NCBI RefSeq assembly: GCF_007954355.1
Contig: NZ_VOLR01000002.1
Coordinates: 1 to 64,000 of the forward strand
DNA: 64,000 nt
Source: Colwellia hornerae
GTDB lineage: Bacteria > Pseudomonadota > Gammaproteobacteria > Enterobacterales > Alteromonadaceae
Direction: 5' to 3'
Both the position numbers and the translations under genes were made by a program. Of the stretch, positions 22,998 through 33,123 are shown piece by piece. Numbering within the stretch: the stretch's first letter is position 1; each line of letters begins with the position of its first letter. The notes under the pieces were generated by a model, which saw nothing but the letters and a program-made list of their open reading frames with translations, searched no databases and was not told where the DNA came from.

Positions 22998-25900
22998 TTA
23001 TTCGTCCCCTAAAAACAATTGGTCAAGTGCGGCAAGTTCTTGCGCCTCGATTTTTCGATAGTAGACGCCACAGTTTTTATGTTGTTCATCATCAGTCATA
23101 CCGCGTAAATATAAATAGTAAGTGCCGCCAAAATGCTGTTCTACATCATAATTATCTAAGCTGTAACTTAAGTAACGGTGCAAGGCTAATGCATAAATCA
23201 GGTATTGTAAGTCATAGTGATTTTTTTCGATATTCTCTTTCATTGCTTGCTGGTTATAATCACTGAAATCATTGCCTAAATGGCTCGACTTATAATCACA
23301 AATATAATATTTATTATTATGCTCAAAAATCAAATCAATAAAGCCGTGCATCATACCTTTTAATTGCTGGTATGCCGGTAAGCGAACAATTGATTGCTGT
23401 GTTGACTGACTGTGCATATTACGATGTTTTGATAATATCTGAGTTAATTTATCGGTACTCGCTGAGCGCATTGGATAATAAAACTCACTTTCTCGCAGTG
23501 TTTTTCCCTGCTGTAAATCAGCTAAGCTAAAGGGCTCGCTATTATCAATCGCTAATGCGCTATCACCCAAGGGTGAATTAATTATTTGCGCTAGCCAGCA
23601 CTGCAAATCTTCAGCTTGGTAACCCGCGGTTAATGCTCCATATTTTTGCAAGGGCCAATGCATAGCTTGTTGCCAGTCGGGCGCATTAAAATCGGTATGT
23701 TCTAAGATATCATGCAATAAATTACCGGTATGAGCGCCTTTTGCTAAATTAAAACGTAATAAACTACTCGCTTGCATCGCGCTAGACTGAAGGTCAGTCA
23801 TACTATTTTTTTCGAGTGGGTTATCACGATCAGGCGAAGATACTCCGCCGTGACGTAAATTTCGACTTAAGGCTGAAAATGAACTTAGCCACCAATCGCG
23901 TTCTATTTTTCCGTTAAAATGGGCAACTTGACCGGTTTTGTCGCTAGCTTCAGTTAATGGTGCTTGTTGAGCAATAAGCTCACTGGCGTTTGCTAATGTT
24001 GATAGGGTCACTAAACTGATATTGTTAGGTTCATCATTGACCAGTTGGCGTAAGTTTTCTTCAATATTTTGCTGACTTTGCCATTTTAGCGCCCTGCCCA
24101 GTGGCGAATGCTCGGTTTTATCAAAAGCGGTTGTTAAGATATAACAACGTTTTTCTGCTCGAGTTACCGCAACATATAATAACCGAATAGCTTCGGCATA
24201 AGCTTCATTGGCCATTGAGGCTTTAGCATGTTCAGAGCCATCTAAACTTAATTTTAGCTGGTGGTTTTTATCATGATACTCAATAAAGGTCACCGAGCTT
24301 GCACCGAATTTAAGCGGGTCTTTATGACGGGTAGCAAAAGGCACAAACACCACCGGATATTCTAAACCTTTTGAGCCATGCTGGGTGATTATACGTATTA
24401 AATTATCATCACTTTCTAAACGCAACTCGGCTTCAATTTCAGGGTCGTCCACCCGACTTTGTTGCTCAAGCCAATAGAGTAATTCTTGTGGTTGACGGTG
24501 GCGTTGACTGGCCGTTTGCAATATTTCAAATAAATGCAATAAATTGGTTAAAATACGATCTTGGTTTTCATCGGCGATACAAAAATGATCATGCATTAAT
24601 TTTAATGCCATCGAAATAAAACCTTTATACAACCATTCGTTACGCAGTTGCTCAAAATCAAATTTCAATGCTTGCCAAGCAAGTTCGTTTTCTTGTAATT
24701 TACGGTATTTTTCAGGATGATAGTCGAGTAAGTCACAGGCAATGGCAGCACTGAAGTAGCGTTCATTTTCAACGAACAAGATCCCTCTTAGCAGCTGTAT
24801 CAACTGCTCTGTTTGCTCACTTTTCATTAAGTTAGCGCGATTACTCATAAAGACTGAGGCTAAATTAGCCTGTTCTAATGCTTGTTTTATATCGCGTGCT
24901 TCAGCGCCATCACGCACTAAAATAGCAATATCTTTTGAGCTTAATTTATCGTTATTTTCGTCAGCTGGTGCATTGAGTAAATTGATAATTTCATTGGCAC
25001 ACCAAGTAGCCATTACCGGGCGGAAACTTTGGGCAACCGATTTTTTAGCTTCTTCATCAACAAAGTGCACAAATTGTAAGGCGTTATCGGTAATTGCTTT
25101 ATATTTAGCAAGCGCTGGCGGTGAAGCTCTTACCGGAATATAAGGAATATCGTAACCAAACACCCGACTATTTCCTTGGCTAGCATCAGTTTTATCGGTG
25201 ATCGCTTCGCCGTAAAATAAGCGGTTATAGCCGGCGATCATTGCTGGTGTTGAGCGCCAATTGGTATCCATTAACCACTGTTGATCACAATCTTTTCGGG
25301 CAGATAAATATGCAAAAACATCGCCACCTCGAAAACCATAGATGGCTTGTTTAGGGTCGCCTATCATGTACAAAGCCGCCGTACTTTGATGATAATATAT
25401 GGCTTCTAATATCGAGAATTGTAAGGGATCGGTATCTTGAAATTCATCAACTAACGCCACCGGATATTGTTCGAATAGTGTTTGAGCTAGGGCTTGTGCG
25501 TTACTGTTTTTCGCTTGTAAGCAAGTGGCCAAGGTTGAAATAAGATCGTCAAAGCTTAAAATGTTGGCGATGCTCTTTTGTTCAGTAATGTTGGCGCGTA
25601 TTTGATAAATACCTTCGCGGACAATAACCAGTGCTTTGGCTTTTTCAATCTTTTTAGCCAGTGACTTCAATTCTTCTTTAACCATTTTTACCGGTTCAAA
25701 TACCGCTAACAGTTCTATTTTACCCACCGAGCGCGCGTAACGCTTACCATCAATAAAACCATCTGGCATTTTTTCATTAGCAACACTCAGTTTTTCTGCA
25801 AGGCGATGTAACCATTGTATTAAGGCATCAAGCTCTTGCTGGCGTTTTTCACGCTCACTGCCTTTTTTAACATCGATAAGATATTGCGTAAGCAGTGGTA

Positions 25901-26564
25901 CGTTGTTTTCGAGGTTATAAACCGCTTGCTGTACTAATTCGGTAAATAACTGTTCTATTTCATCAACATTGACGACATCAAGCGCATTATGTTTACCAAT
26001 GGCTTTGGAGAATTGACTGAGAAAGTTTAATGGGTTTGGCCAAAACTGCATCACTTGCTTAAAGTGTTCTGGACTATTTTTTGCCAACACTCGATACCAA
26101 TCTTGGCAAGCTTGTAGTACTAGATCTTGACAATTGGTTTCCATTTGCGCATTAAAAGCCACACCACTCGCAAAGGCATGTTGGCTTAAGACCCGCTTAC
26201 AAAAACCATGTATGGTTAATATCGCCGCTTCATCTAAATATAACAGTGCTTGGCGCAAGCGTATTTTTGCTGATTTTTCATCAATGTGCTGACTTATCGC
26301 GTTAAAAAATTCATCGCTGACAATTAACTCGTCCCAGTGGTTAAGCGCTTGGCGAATAAAACTGTCGATACGGCCACGTAGCTCCTCGGTCGCATCTTTG
26401 GTAAAAGTCATCACCAGTATTTGTTCAACGGGCAATTGCTTTTCGAGTAATAACCGTAAGTATAAACGAGTGATATTAAAAGTTTTACCGGTACCGGCAC
26501 TGGCTTCAATTAAGTGTTTACCCTGCAATGGGATCTGGTGAGCAATCAGATTATTGATCTTCAT
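22998..26564 (-). CDS. recB: Exodeoxyribonuclease V subunit beta, RecB
   Basis: This subunit of about 1188 aa carries the 3'-to-5' helicase and the only nuclease of RecBCD. Walker A is EASAGTGKTFN near residue 20, and the UvrD motifs DEFQDTDPLQF and ITQHGSKGLEYPVVF are present. The C-terminal nuclease shows MHGFIDLIF and ICDYKS with its acidic metal ligands. I chose ATG 26564 because it overlaps the recC stop in ATGA and has GGAG upstream. ATG 26588 would add eight residues inside recC. Confidence 0.95.
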   Translation of the reverse strand: MKINNLIAHQIPLQGKHLIEASAGTGKTFNITRLYLRLLLEKQLPVEQILVMTFTKDATEELRGRIDSFIRQALNHWDELIVSDEFFNAISQHIDEKSAKIRLRQALLYLDEAAILTIHGFCKRVLSQHAFASGVAFNAQMETNCQDLVLQACQDWYRVLAKNSPEHFKQVMQFWPNPLNFLSQFSKAIGKHNALDVVNVDEIEQLFTELVQQAVYNLENNVPLLTQYLIDVKKGSEREKRQQELDALIQWLHRLAEKLSVANEKMPDGFIDGKRYARSVGKIELLAVFEPVKMVKEELKSLAKKIEKAKALVIVREGIYQIRANITEQKSIANILSFDDLISTLATCLQAKNSNAQALAQTLFEQYPVALVDEFQDTDPLQFSILEAIYYHQSTAALYMIGDPKQAIYGFRGGDVFAYLSARKDCDQQWLMDTNWRSTPAMIAGYNRLFYGEAITDKTDASQGNSRVFGYDIPYIPVRASPPALAKYKAITDNALQFVHFVDEEAKKSVAQSFRPVMATWCANEIINLLNAPADENNDKLSSKDIAILVRDGAEARDIKQALEQANLASVFMSNRANLMKSEQTEQLIQLLRGILFVENERYFSAAIACDLLDYHPEKYRKLQENELAWQALKFDFEQLRNEWLYKGFISMALKLMHDHFCIADENQDRILTNLLHLFEILQTASQRHRQPQELLYWLEQQSRVDDPEIEAELRLESDDNLIRIITQHGSKGLEYPVVFVPFATRHKDPLKFGASSVTFIEYHDKNHQLKLSLDGSEHAKASMANEAYAEAIRLLYVAVTRAEKRCYILTTAFDKTEHSPLGRALKWQSQQNIEENLRQLVNDEPNNISLVTLSTLANASELIAQQAPLTEASDKTGQVAHFNGKIERDWWLSSFSALSRNLRHGGVSSPDRDNPLEKNSMTDLQSSAMQASSLLRFNLAKGAHTGNLLHDILEHTDFNAPDWQQAMHWPLQKYGALTAGYQAEDLQCWLAQIINSPLGDSALAIDNSEPFSLADLQQGKTLRESEFYYPMRSASTDKLTQILSKHRNMHSQSTQQSIVRLPAYQQLKGMMHGFIDLIFEHNNKYYICDYKSSHLGNDFSDYNQQAMKENIEKNHYDLQYLIYALALHRYLSYSLDNYDVEQHFGGTYYLYLRGMTDDEQHKNCGVYYRKIEAQELAALDQLFLGDE

Positions 26565-29500
26565 TTTATTTGCTCCTGAGCTTGCCACATCGGTTGATAA
26601 AGTTTGGTGAATGTTGATTGGTGCTCTGAAAATTCAGGACATTGCTGCCAAAAATAATGCATGTAAGGGTCTTGTCCTAAGGGTTTTACCACACTAAGCA
26701 TACCGCCACTGTCAGACCATAGTTTTTCAAAACTATTTTGCGAAAAGGCTTTAGCTTTAAAGAATTTCTCAATTAATTCAGTATTAAGCAGTAAAGCTTG
26801 CTGTTGCCCTTTAAGATAAGTCTCAACAATAAAAGCTAATTGTGCTTGGGCATTGTCTATTTTACTAAAACGATATTGTGTCGGTTTTTGATTCTTAGTA
26901 TCAAAATAAAAACCTTTAGTGACCTTCACTTGCGCAAGCATGTTCTGCTCTTCGGTTAAGTGAGTCGCATTTAAGCTCGCCGTATTTTCTTGCCAGCACT
27001 GCATAATAATTTGATGGAGATAAAGGCCAAACAAGTCTTTGCCTTTTGCCGACGAGCTGCGATAGAACATTAAGCAATCCGCTTGCACCGGAAAATTAGC
27101 ACTGAGGGTAAAGTGGCTGTTATCGCTAAGCGCCACATCAAGCTCGGTATTAATAAACGTGATAGCTAAGCTGTCGGTGGTTAATTGACTTTGAATAAAT
27201 TCACTAAAGGTTTCACTGTCTTCACGCCAGCGCTCTAGACTGTCATGGGTACTGGGTAAATCAGGAAAAACGCCACTCACCCCAGCCGCACTTACCGCAG
27301 AGCAAATTTCATCTTCGCTGCTACCAACAAGATAAAGTGCTAACAGTTGCTGACGTAATAAATAACTTTGTAAGAAATTTTCACTAAATGGTTCTGTATC
27401 ATCAAGTTGCGTTTCGCGGTTTTCAAAAAACAACTGTAAATGTTGTTGAGCAAAGGCTTTTGCTGGGTGCTGAAAAAAGCGGATCAGTTGATTGATATCG
27501 ACGACTTGCGGCTCGTCATCCGTAGTGGTGGCAAGTGGTAATAGTAAAGCATTGCTTTGTTGCGCCTTTTTAGCCGCTTTAAGTTTCAGCCAATTAGGGT
27601 CAAAACTTTTCAGTTGCCCGAAGTAGTTATGCTCGCTAAATGCTTGCATCGGTAATTGTTTAATATCTGAAGATCGATCACCATTACCGTTTTCTTCATT
27701 GCCAATCTCACTATTATGTAACTGCCAGCCATAACCTGCTTCCAAATACTCCATCAATTCTTTCAGGACAACCGACGGCTGCTTTTCATTATTATTACGA
27801 ATATTACGGCCTTGATAGCTTAAATATAATGACTGTCGCGCCGATATAATAGCTTCTAAAAACAAGTATCTGTCGTCACCACGGCGCGATCTGTCACCCA
27901 ATTCGCTTTTACTACTCGCCATAAGATCAAAGCCCAGCGGTTGACGCTGTCGTGGAAATTCGCCATCGTTCAGGCCTAAAATAGCAATCACTTTAAAGGG
28001 AATACTGCGCATCGGTAACATCGAGCAAAAGGTTATTTGCCCAACCATAAATTGCCGACCGGGATCGGGCTGACTAAAATGATTTGTCAGAAAGTCACGC
28101 ACCACACTCAAACTTATATTGGGCTGGTAATTGGCATGTTGACAGTATTCGGCTAAAGCACCAATCGCTTGGTCAATAACGTTAAAGGCCGTTTCATCAG
28201 TCACTTCAAAGAGACTATTTAACATCGTTAATAAAAATTGTTGCCACTGACTCGCTGATTTTTCTTGGCCGAGATGTTGGGAAAAATGTTGTAATTGCTC
28301 AATAATCAACATTAACTTACCCAGTAAAATGGCATCGTTACCCTCGACATCGGGTAAATACAATTGTTCATCGACATACATTGGGCTGTCAGAAAAAGCA
28401 AAGCCGCGCATTAACCGCGACAAACCTTGTTGCCAAGTAAAAGCATTATTAACGTCGATGCTATGCAAAACTTGTTGTTTATGTTGCTGGTCAACCCCCC
28501 AATGCACACAAGCTTGTTCAAGCCAAGCTGACATTTTGTCTAGCTCTTCAAGACTGATTGAAAATTTATTTTGCATGGCCGGTAAACGTAACATGCCAAT
28601 TATTTGAGAAACTTGAAAACGACTATCAGGTAAACTCAGTAATTGGGTAAAAGCGGCAACCACTGGTTCTGCATCTTTGCTGACTCGGTCAGCAATAGAG
28701 CAAGGTAGTGGTGGAATTTTATCCGCGATGTCTTGCCAACCTCGGGCAAATACAGCGCTAACGTAAGGGGCGTATTGCTCAACTTGTGGGCACATCACTA
28801 ACACATCTTTGGGAGTTAAGGTTTTATCATCATTAAACTGATGCAATAACCAATCGTGCAAGCCTTGTACTTCACGTAATGCACTGTGTGCGCTGGCAAA
28901 GACAATCGAGTTGTCTTGCTGATTTTTAGCGGTGCTTCTTTGGTCGGTTAAGGTTAAAATATCTTGTTGAACTTGATGTAAAACCGATATATTTTCAGCT
29001 TCATCACTTTGCTCAACTGCATCAAAAACGTCAATATTGACCGTTGAATAATCGTTAAGCAAAGCCATAAACTCACGGCCCTGCTGACCTAAATTAGCCA
29101 ACAAGGGGTTACCAACATTGACAGTAATATCATTGTGCCCAACGACCCATTTTGAGAGTAAATTAATGGCTTGTTTTTCTGATTGTATGTCGCCCCAATA
29201 ATCGAAACAGGGATTAAGGTGGAAAAAATGTACGTCAAGATGTGCACTTATCGCTTCAATAAACGACAACCACATTGGTGCCATCGCATTAATACCAAAA
29301 AAGGATAAGCGTGGTGGCAATAAATGTTTTTTGCTGACAATATTTTCAATGGCTTTATTAACTAACTCAAGTGGATTATAACTTTGCTCTTGGGTTAACA
29401 ATTGCCATAGCTTTGCTTGCCATTGTTCAACGGCTAACACTTGCTCTTTGCCTGCAAAACTTGGACTGGTTTTTCCTTGATGCCAATCATTAATCCACTG

Positions 29501-30022
29501 CGGCCTAAAAATCAAATATTGCTCATATAAATCGGCTAATTGACAGGCGAGTTGATAACGTTTTAAGGTTTGCTGTTCGGTAAATATTGATGGGTTGTCT
29601 TGCTTTATGGTCACTGAATCGGCATCAGTGTTATCTGCGGGATGATCTTCGTCAATAGTTGCCCCTAACCAGTATTGGCTGGCACTGGAAAAATCGGGGT
29701 CTTGTATAACCACAGCACTACCGAGTAGCTCATCTATTCGCCATGAAAGTACTTCACGAGAAAACGGCGATTGCTCGGGGACATCTTCATCACTGGCCAT
29801 ACTTCTGACCAGTTTCCATAAAAACTGCGATGGTAAGGCGTAACTGATATTCATACTAATGCCGCGTTGTTGGGCTAACGACATATTAAGCCAATGCTGC
29901 ATACCGGCATTTTGCACAACGATCATTTCTTGGCTGAAGATAGGAAGTGGTGAAACCTGTTGGATTTTATCGAGCAGTGCTAATAAATTTTCCATTTTAT
30001 TAGCGGGATAAAGATAGAACAA
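26561..30022 (-). CDS. recC: Exodeoxyribonuclease V subunit gamma, RecC
   Basis: This 1153-aa protein is the Chi-scanning subunit of RecBCD. The start (MFYLYPANKMENLLALLDKI, then EMIVVQNAGMQHWLNMSLAQQRGI) and the block GLNDGEFPRQRQPLGFDLM are characteristic. It is the first gene of recC-recB-recD, and its stop overlaps the recB start by four bases. The ptrA gene found with recBCD in enterobacteria is absent. Confidence 0.95.
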   Translation of the reverse strand: MFYLYPANKMENLLALLDKIQQVSPLPIFSQEMIVVQNAGMQHWLNMSLAQQRGISMNISYALPSQFLWKLVRSMASDEDVPEQSPFSREVLSWRIDELLGSAVVIQDPDFSSASQYWLGATIDEDHPADNTDADSVTIKQDNPSIFTEQQTLKRYQLACQLADLYEQYLIFRPQWINDWHQGKTSPSFAGKEQVLAVEQWQAKLWQLLTQEQSYNPLELVNKAIENIVSKKHLLPPRLSFFGINAMAPMWLSFIEAISAHLDVHFFHLNPCFDYWGDIQSEKQAINLLSKWVVGHNDITVNVGNPLLANLGQQGREFMALLNDYSTVNIDVFDAVEQSDEAENISVLHQVQQDILTLTDQRSTAKNQQDNSIVFASAHSALREVQGLHDWLLHQFNDDKTLTPKDVLVMCPQVEQYAPYVSAVFARGWQDIADKIPPLPCSIADRVSKDAEPVVAAFTQLLSLPDSRFQVSQIIGMLRLPAMQNKFSISLEELDKMSAWLEQACVHWGVDQQHKQQVLHSIDVNNAFTWQQGLSRLMRGFAFSDSPMYVDEQLYLPDVEGNDAILLGKLMLIIEQLQHFSQHLGQEKSASQWQQFLLTMLNSLFEVTDETAFNVIDQAIGALAEYCQHANYQPNISLSVVRDFLTNHFSQPDPGRQFMVGQITFCSMLPMRSIPFKVIAILGLNDGEFPRQRQPLGFDLMASSKSELGDRSRRGDDRYLFLEAIISARQSLYLSYQGRNIRNNNEKQPSVVLKELMEYLEAGYGWQLHNSEIGNEENGNGDRSSDIKQLPMQAFSEHNYFGQLKSFDPNWLKLKAAKKAQQSNALLLPLATTTDDEPQVVDINQLIRFFQHPAKAFAQQHLQLFFENRETQLDDTEPFSENFLQSYLLRQQLLALYLVGSSEDEICSAVSAAGVSGVFPDLPSTHDSLERWREDSETFSEFIQSQLTTDSLAITFINTELDVALSDNSHFTLSANFPVQADCLMFYRSSSAKGKDLFGLYLHQIIMQCWQENTASLNATHLTEEQNMLAQVKVTKGFYFDTKNQKPTQYRFSKIDNAQAQLAFIVETYLKGQQQALLLNTELIEKFFKAKAFSQNSFEKLWSDSGGMLSVVKPLGQDPYMHYFWQQCPEFSEHQSTFTKLYQPMWQAQEQIK

Positions 30023-30066
30023 TATGAAGCCCTTAGATACAATATTTTCTGGCTAAATTTAAGCAT

Positions 30067-30102
30067 AACAATACTGATAAAGCTATAGAAATCAGTATTG
30101 TT
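30067..30102. repeat. 12-bp perfect inverted repeat between DUF4870 gene and recC
   Basis: AACAATACTGAT (30067-30078) pairs perfectly with ATCAGTATTGTT (30091-30102) around a 12-base loop. The loop contains AAAGCTAT, which can alternatively pair with ATAGCTTT at 30114-30121. Two exclusive folds are therefore possible, just upstream of recC and just downstream of the DUF4870 gene. A terminator for the latter is likely, although the T tract on its strand is weak. Confidence 0.45.
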
Positions 30103-30123
30103 ATTGTCCTGAAATAGCTTTTT

Positions 30124-30477
30124 TTATTTAATAAAGTCTAATTGTCTTTGAAAATATTCACCTAAAAAAGGCACTAAATATTTTTTGCCTAACACGGCAT
30201 AATAAATAGCCACCAGCCAAATAATAAAGACAAGAATACTGACTGCCCAACCAATAAGTGGAATAAAAGACAATAGCGTAAATGTTAAGGCCAGCCCTAA
30301 AGATTGTTTTAAATGAAAGGTCGAGAAACTTGAACGATTACCGCTATAAAGCACTATCGCGATACACCAACCAATGACCGTAAAATAACTAATCACCGCA
30401 ACAAATTTTACCATGTCGAAATTCGATTTACTCGGTATATGAAATTGTCCCATAGCCAAATACTCAAATGAAGTCAT
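30124..30477 (-). CDS. DUF4870-like membrane protein (117 aa)
   Basis: The product has three to four hydrophobic segments, at about residues 23-45, 60-80 and 83-105. The SSFSTFHLKQSLGLAL block between the first and second segments is the hallmark of the DUF4870/TMEM-like family. No function is known. It is monocistronic between recC and a divergent gene. Confidence 0.72.
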   Translation of the reverse strand: MTSFEYLAMGQFHIPSKSNFDMVKFVAVISYFTVIGWCIAIVLYSGNRSSFSTFHLKQSLGLALTFTLLSFIPLIGWAVSILVFIIWLVAIYYAVLGKKYLVPFLGEYFQRQLDFIK

Positions 30478-30640
30478 AAGTTAAGGTTAGTTGAAAAAGA
30501 CTCTTTCAACAAACGCATTACCGAGTCACTTTTTAGTGCTTGCCTTAAATAAGTACCTTTAGTAAAAAATAATTCAAGCTTTTTTCATCATTATTGACCC
30601 TAATCAACAAAGACTTACCCCAAGTTGTGGCATGCTAATT

Positions 30641-30683
30641 TATCGAACCGCTTTCGATAGATATTTTACTGATAAAGTATCTA
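30641..30683. promoter_or_regulatory. Two adjacent palindromes upstream of the AstE-like gene
   Basis: TATCGAA-ccgct-TTCGATA (30641-30659) is a perfect palindrome. It is followed directly by TAGATATTTTA-ctga-TAAAGTATCTA (30658-30683), which pairs at 10 of 11 positions. They lie 50-90 bases before the start at 30731. Operator sites are plausible; no regulator gene is adjacent. Confidence 0.35.
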
Positions 30684-30730
30684 TTTATTCATGACTACCA
30701 CTTTAACAAACAGGATATTGGGCATAGCTA

Positions 30731-31765
30731 ATGGATATAGATTTTGACGAAATCACTTATTTAAAAAATCCAGATTCTCTTGTACTGAAAGCCGATTACA
30801 TACAGTTTTTAATGACGCTAACCGGCCCTACAGTCATTGATATTACCGGCAGTGATCAGGGTAAATGTCGTGTATTTACCACTTTATTACATGGTAATGA
30901 ACCTTCAGGGTTAATTGCCATGCATCGTTGGTTAACGGCTAATGAGCAATTACCTGTGCCAACCACCAATGTCCGCTTTATTATTTGCTCGGTGGAGGCA
31001 GCTAATATTTCGCCATTGTTCAGTCGGCGTTATCTAGATGGTGGCAAAGATATTAATCGCTGTTTTTCTGGCGATAAAATTGCTGATTGTGGTTTTTGCC
31101 AGCGAGCCTTATTGATAGAGCAAGCGATAAAAGAGGTTAATCCCGAATTTCTCGTTGACTTGCATAATTGTGCAGGGTCTGGGCCGGCCTTTGCTGTAAC
31201 ACCGATGATAACCCCTGAGGTATTATCAATAACGTCTTATTTTTGCCAGACCCTTATATTATCGGGTTTGCAATTGGGGGCGTTAATGGAAAGAAGGTTT
31301 GATTGTCCGATGATCACGGTAAAATGTGGCGGCAGTAACGACGAACAGTCACATCATGTTGCTTACCAAGGTTTAAAACAATTAACTTTAAATAAACAAG
31401 CTAAAAACTTTCAGCAAAATAGAGCGGTTGATATTATTTATCGGCCATTACGTTTGGAGTTAAAACCGCACACCTGTTTAACTTATGGCGACCACGACGA
31501 GGGGGTTACCGGTGTTTGTATAAAATCAAATATTGAGCAGTTAAACTTTGGTATTTCTAGAAAAGATCAGATGCTAGGTTGGCTCGATGACAAAGGACTT
31601 GATAATTTTGTCCTTATTGATGAGCATGGCAATGATGTCATCCGTGATCATTTTAGCTGTCGTAAAAACATTTTAACCTGTGCCGTTGATTTACGTATCT
31701 TTATGGCAACCAACAATGAAAGTATCGCCTTAAACGATTGCTTATTTTATGTGGTAAAAGTTTAG
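30731..31765 (+). CDS. Succinylglutamate desuccinylase/aspartoacylase-family metallohydrolase
   Basis: This 344-aa zinc enzyme belongs to the AstE/AspA branch of the M14 carboxypeptidase fold, which cleaves amide bonds of N-acyl amino acids. Zinc ligands appear in TTLLHGNEPSG (His and Glu, about residue 55) and VDLHNCAGSG (His, about residue 139). The substrate arginine lies in KDINRCFSGD. The C-terminal part is more divergent. No arginine-catabolism genes are nearby, so the substrate cannot be named. Confidence 0.82.
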   Translation: MDIDFDEITYLKNPDSLVLKADYIQFLMTLTGPTVIDITGSDQGKCRVFTTLLHGNEPSGLIAMHRWLTANEQLPVPTTNVRFIICSVEAANISPLFSRRYLDGGKDINRCFSGDKIADCGFCQRALLIEQAIKEVNPEFLVDLHNCAGSGPAFAVTPMITPEVLSITSYFCQTLILSGLQLGALMERRFDCPMITVKCGGSNDEQSHHVAYQGLKQLTLNKQAKNFQQNRAVDIIYRPLRLELKPHTCLTYGDHDEGVTGVCIKSNIEQLNFGISRKDQMLGWLDDKGLDNFVLIDEHGNDVIRDHFSCRKNILTCAVDLRIFMATNNESIALNDCLFYVVKV

Positions 31766-31878
31766 TGGACTGTCAAGTGGCTAAAGGTCAATGGTTTCGG
31801 CGTTGAGCGATAAATACAAACACTCTATTAAATCTTTGAGGTTAGCTCAAGAATCACTAGAATCGTGTTTGACTAGCG

Positions 31879-32502
31879 TTAACTCAGCGCTAACCACACA
31901 CCTACCGCGGCCATAAGTGTTCCTGCTATGCGATTCATCAGTTTGACGTTATCGCCCTTAGAAAGAAATATTCTCAGCGTTTTACCACCACTTGCATATA
32001 ACATCATGCAAGTGAATTCTGAAACCATGATCACGCAAACTAACACGATTAACTGTGGTGTTATCGCTAATTCAGTATTAATAAACGGTGGTAAAAGTGA
32101 AACCATAAATGCCCATCCCTTAGGGTTTGAAATAGCGGTAAACAGACCTTGATTAAATAAAGTAAGTCGACCTATATTAACCGGCTCTTGAGAACTGCTC
32201 AGCGACATTCGTCCCTTTGACAACCACATTTGTATACCTACATAAGCCAAATAGGCTCCACCCACATACTTGACTACAGCGAAGACACCGGGATATTTAA
32301 GCATAATTGAAGCAACACCAACAACGGCTGCAATAGCGACCGCAGCAACGCCAATGAGTTCTCCTAGCATCATCCACAACGTTCTTTTTACACCAATACT
32401 CATACCAAGCGTCAGCGCCAACGTCATACACATTCCAGGGGTAATACTGACAAAGAAAAATGTTGGTATAAAAATAACTAAGGTGGTGTAATCAATCATC
32501 AT
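31879..32502 (-). CDS. LysE/RhtB-family amino-acid exporter
   Basis: This 207-aa membrane protein has six hydrophobic segments. The family signature is visible near the N terminus (PTFFFVSITPGMCMTLALTLGMSIG), with the QGLFTAISNPKGWAFM block in the middle. Members export amino acids or homoserine lactone. It is convergent with the AstE-like gene; the exact substrate is open. Confidence 0.9.
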   Translation of the reverse strand: MMIDYTTLVIFIPTFFFVSITPGMCMTLALTLGMSIGVKRTLWMMLGELIGVAAVAIAAVVGVASIMLKYPGVFAVVKYVGGAYLAYVGIQMWLSKGRMSLSSSQEPVNIGRLTLFNQGLFTAISNPKGWAFMVSLLPPFINTELAITPQLIVLVCVIMVSEFTCMMLYASGGKTLRIFLSKGDNVKLMNRIAGTLMAAVGVWLALS

Positions 32503-32553
32503 GGTAACTATATGGGTAAAAGGAGGCGTAGCTTAGCAGAAGATATAATTAAA

Positions 32554-33099
32554 CTAAAAGCGACTCGACTGAAAATCTATAAAAAAACTAGTTTGTTGTT
32601 TATCATCATTAGCTGATGTTTTTTCTACAGTTAACCATAACCGCCACGTCATATTATCTGCAGAGCAACTGCCTAACATTGTTTGTGCAACAAAACCATT
32701 GTGCTTACTGTTAACTGTTTCATTAAAAAATAACGGTATCTTGCCCATAAACATCGTTTTTCCTTCCATATAACCAGCCACGCTATATGAATTTTCAGGG
32801 CGAGAGTTATTGCGGGATAAATGATCTTTTTTAAATTCAACCCGTACATTAAAGGGCAACTCAGTTAGCACTTTGTCGACATTAAACTTAACGAACATTG
32901 TGCCAAATGTGGTGTTAACCTCACAAGTGCTTTGTGAAGTTAAGCACTTAAATGGCTGACTCGCTTGTTGAGATTTTTTGTCAGCGTCACAACCGGCAAT
33001 ACTGGCTAAAAAAAAAGCGACAAATAGTGTTTTATAAAGCAAATTTTTAATGGAAAATACTCTCTTTGATGCATTATGTACATTATTCGTACTAAGCAA
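32554..33099 (-). CDS. Predicted lipoprotein of unknown function (181 aa)
   Basis: A type II signal peptide ends in LASIAGC (Cys about residue 38), so the protein should be lipid-anchored. The mature part is about 140 residues, with a Cys pair near KCLTSQSTC and a Cys near LGSCSAD. No family is recognised. It is divergent from ccoN and shares its upstream region, including an FNR-like site. A link to the oxidase locus is possible but unproven. Confidence 0.7.
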   Translation of the reverse strand: MLSTNNVHNASKRVFSIKNLLYKTLFVAFFLASIAGCDADKKSQQASQPFKCLTSQSTCEVNTTFGTMFVKFNVDKVLTELPFNVRVEFKKDHLSRNNSRPENSYSVAGYMEGKTMFMGKIPLFFNETVNSKHNGFVAQTMLGSCSADNMTWRLWLTVEKTSANDDKQQTSFFIDFQSSRF

Positions 33100-33109
33100 T
33101 AAAATATTA

Positions 33110-33123
33110 TTGATCTACAACAA
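33110..33123 (+). promoter_or_regulatory. Candidate FNR box between the lipoprotein gene and ccoN
   Basis: TTGATctacAACAA matches the FNR consensus TTGAT-N4-ATCAA at nine of ten fixed positions. It lies about 180 bases before the ccoN start, with AT-rich -10-like sequences near 33155-33166. It also lies 11 bases before the divergent lipoprotein start. The leader of ccoN carries a separate hairpin, CACTTAA-tttt-TTAAGTG (33230-33247). Confidence 0.45.
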
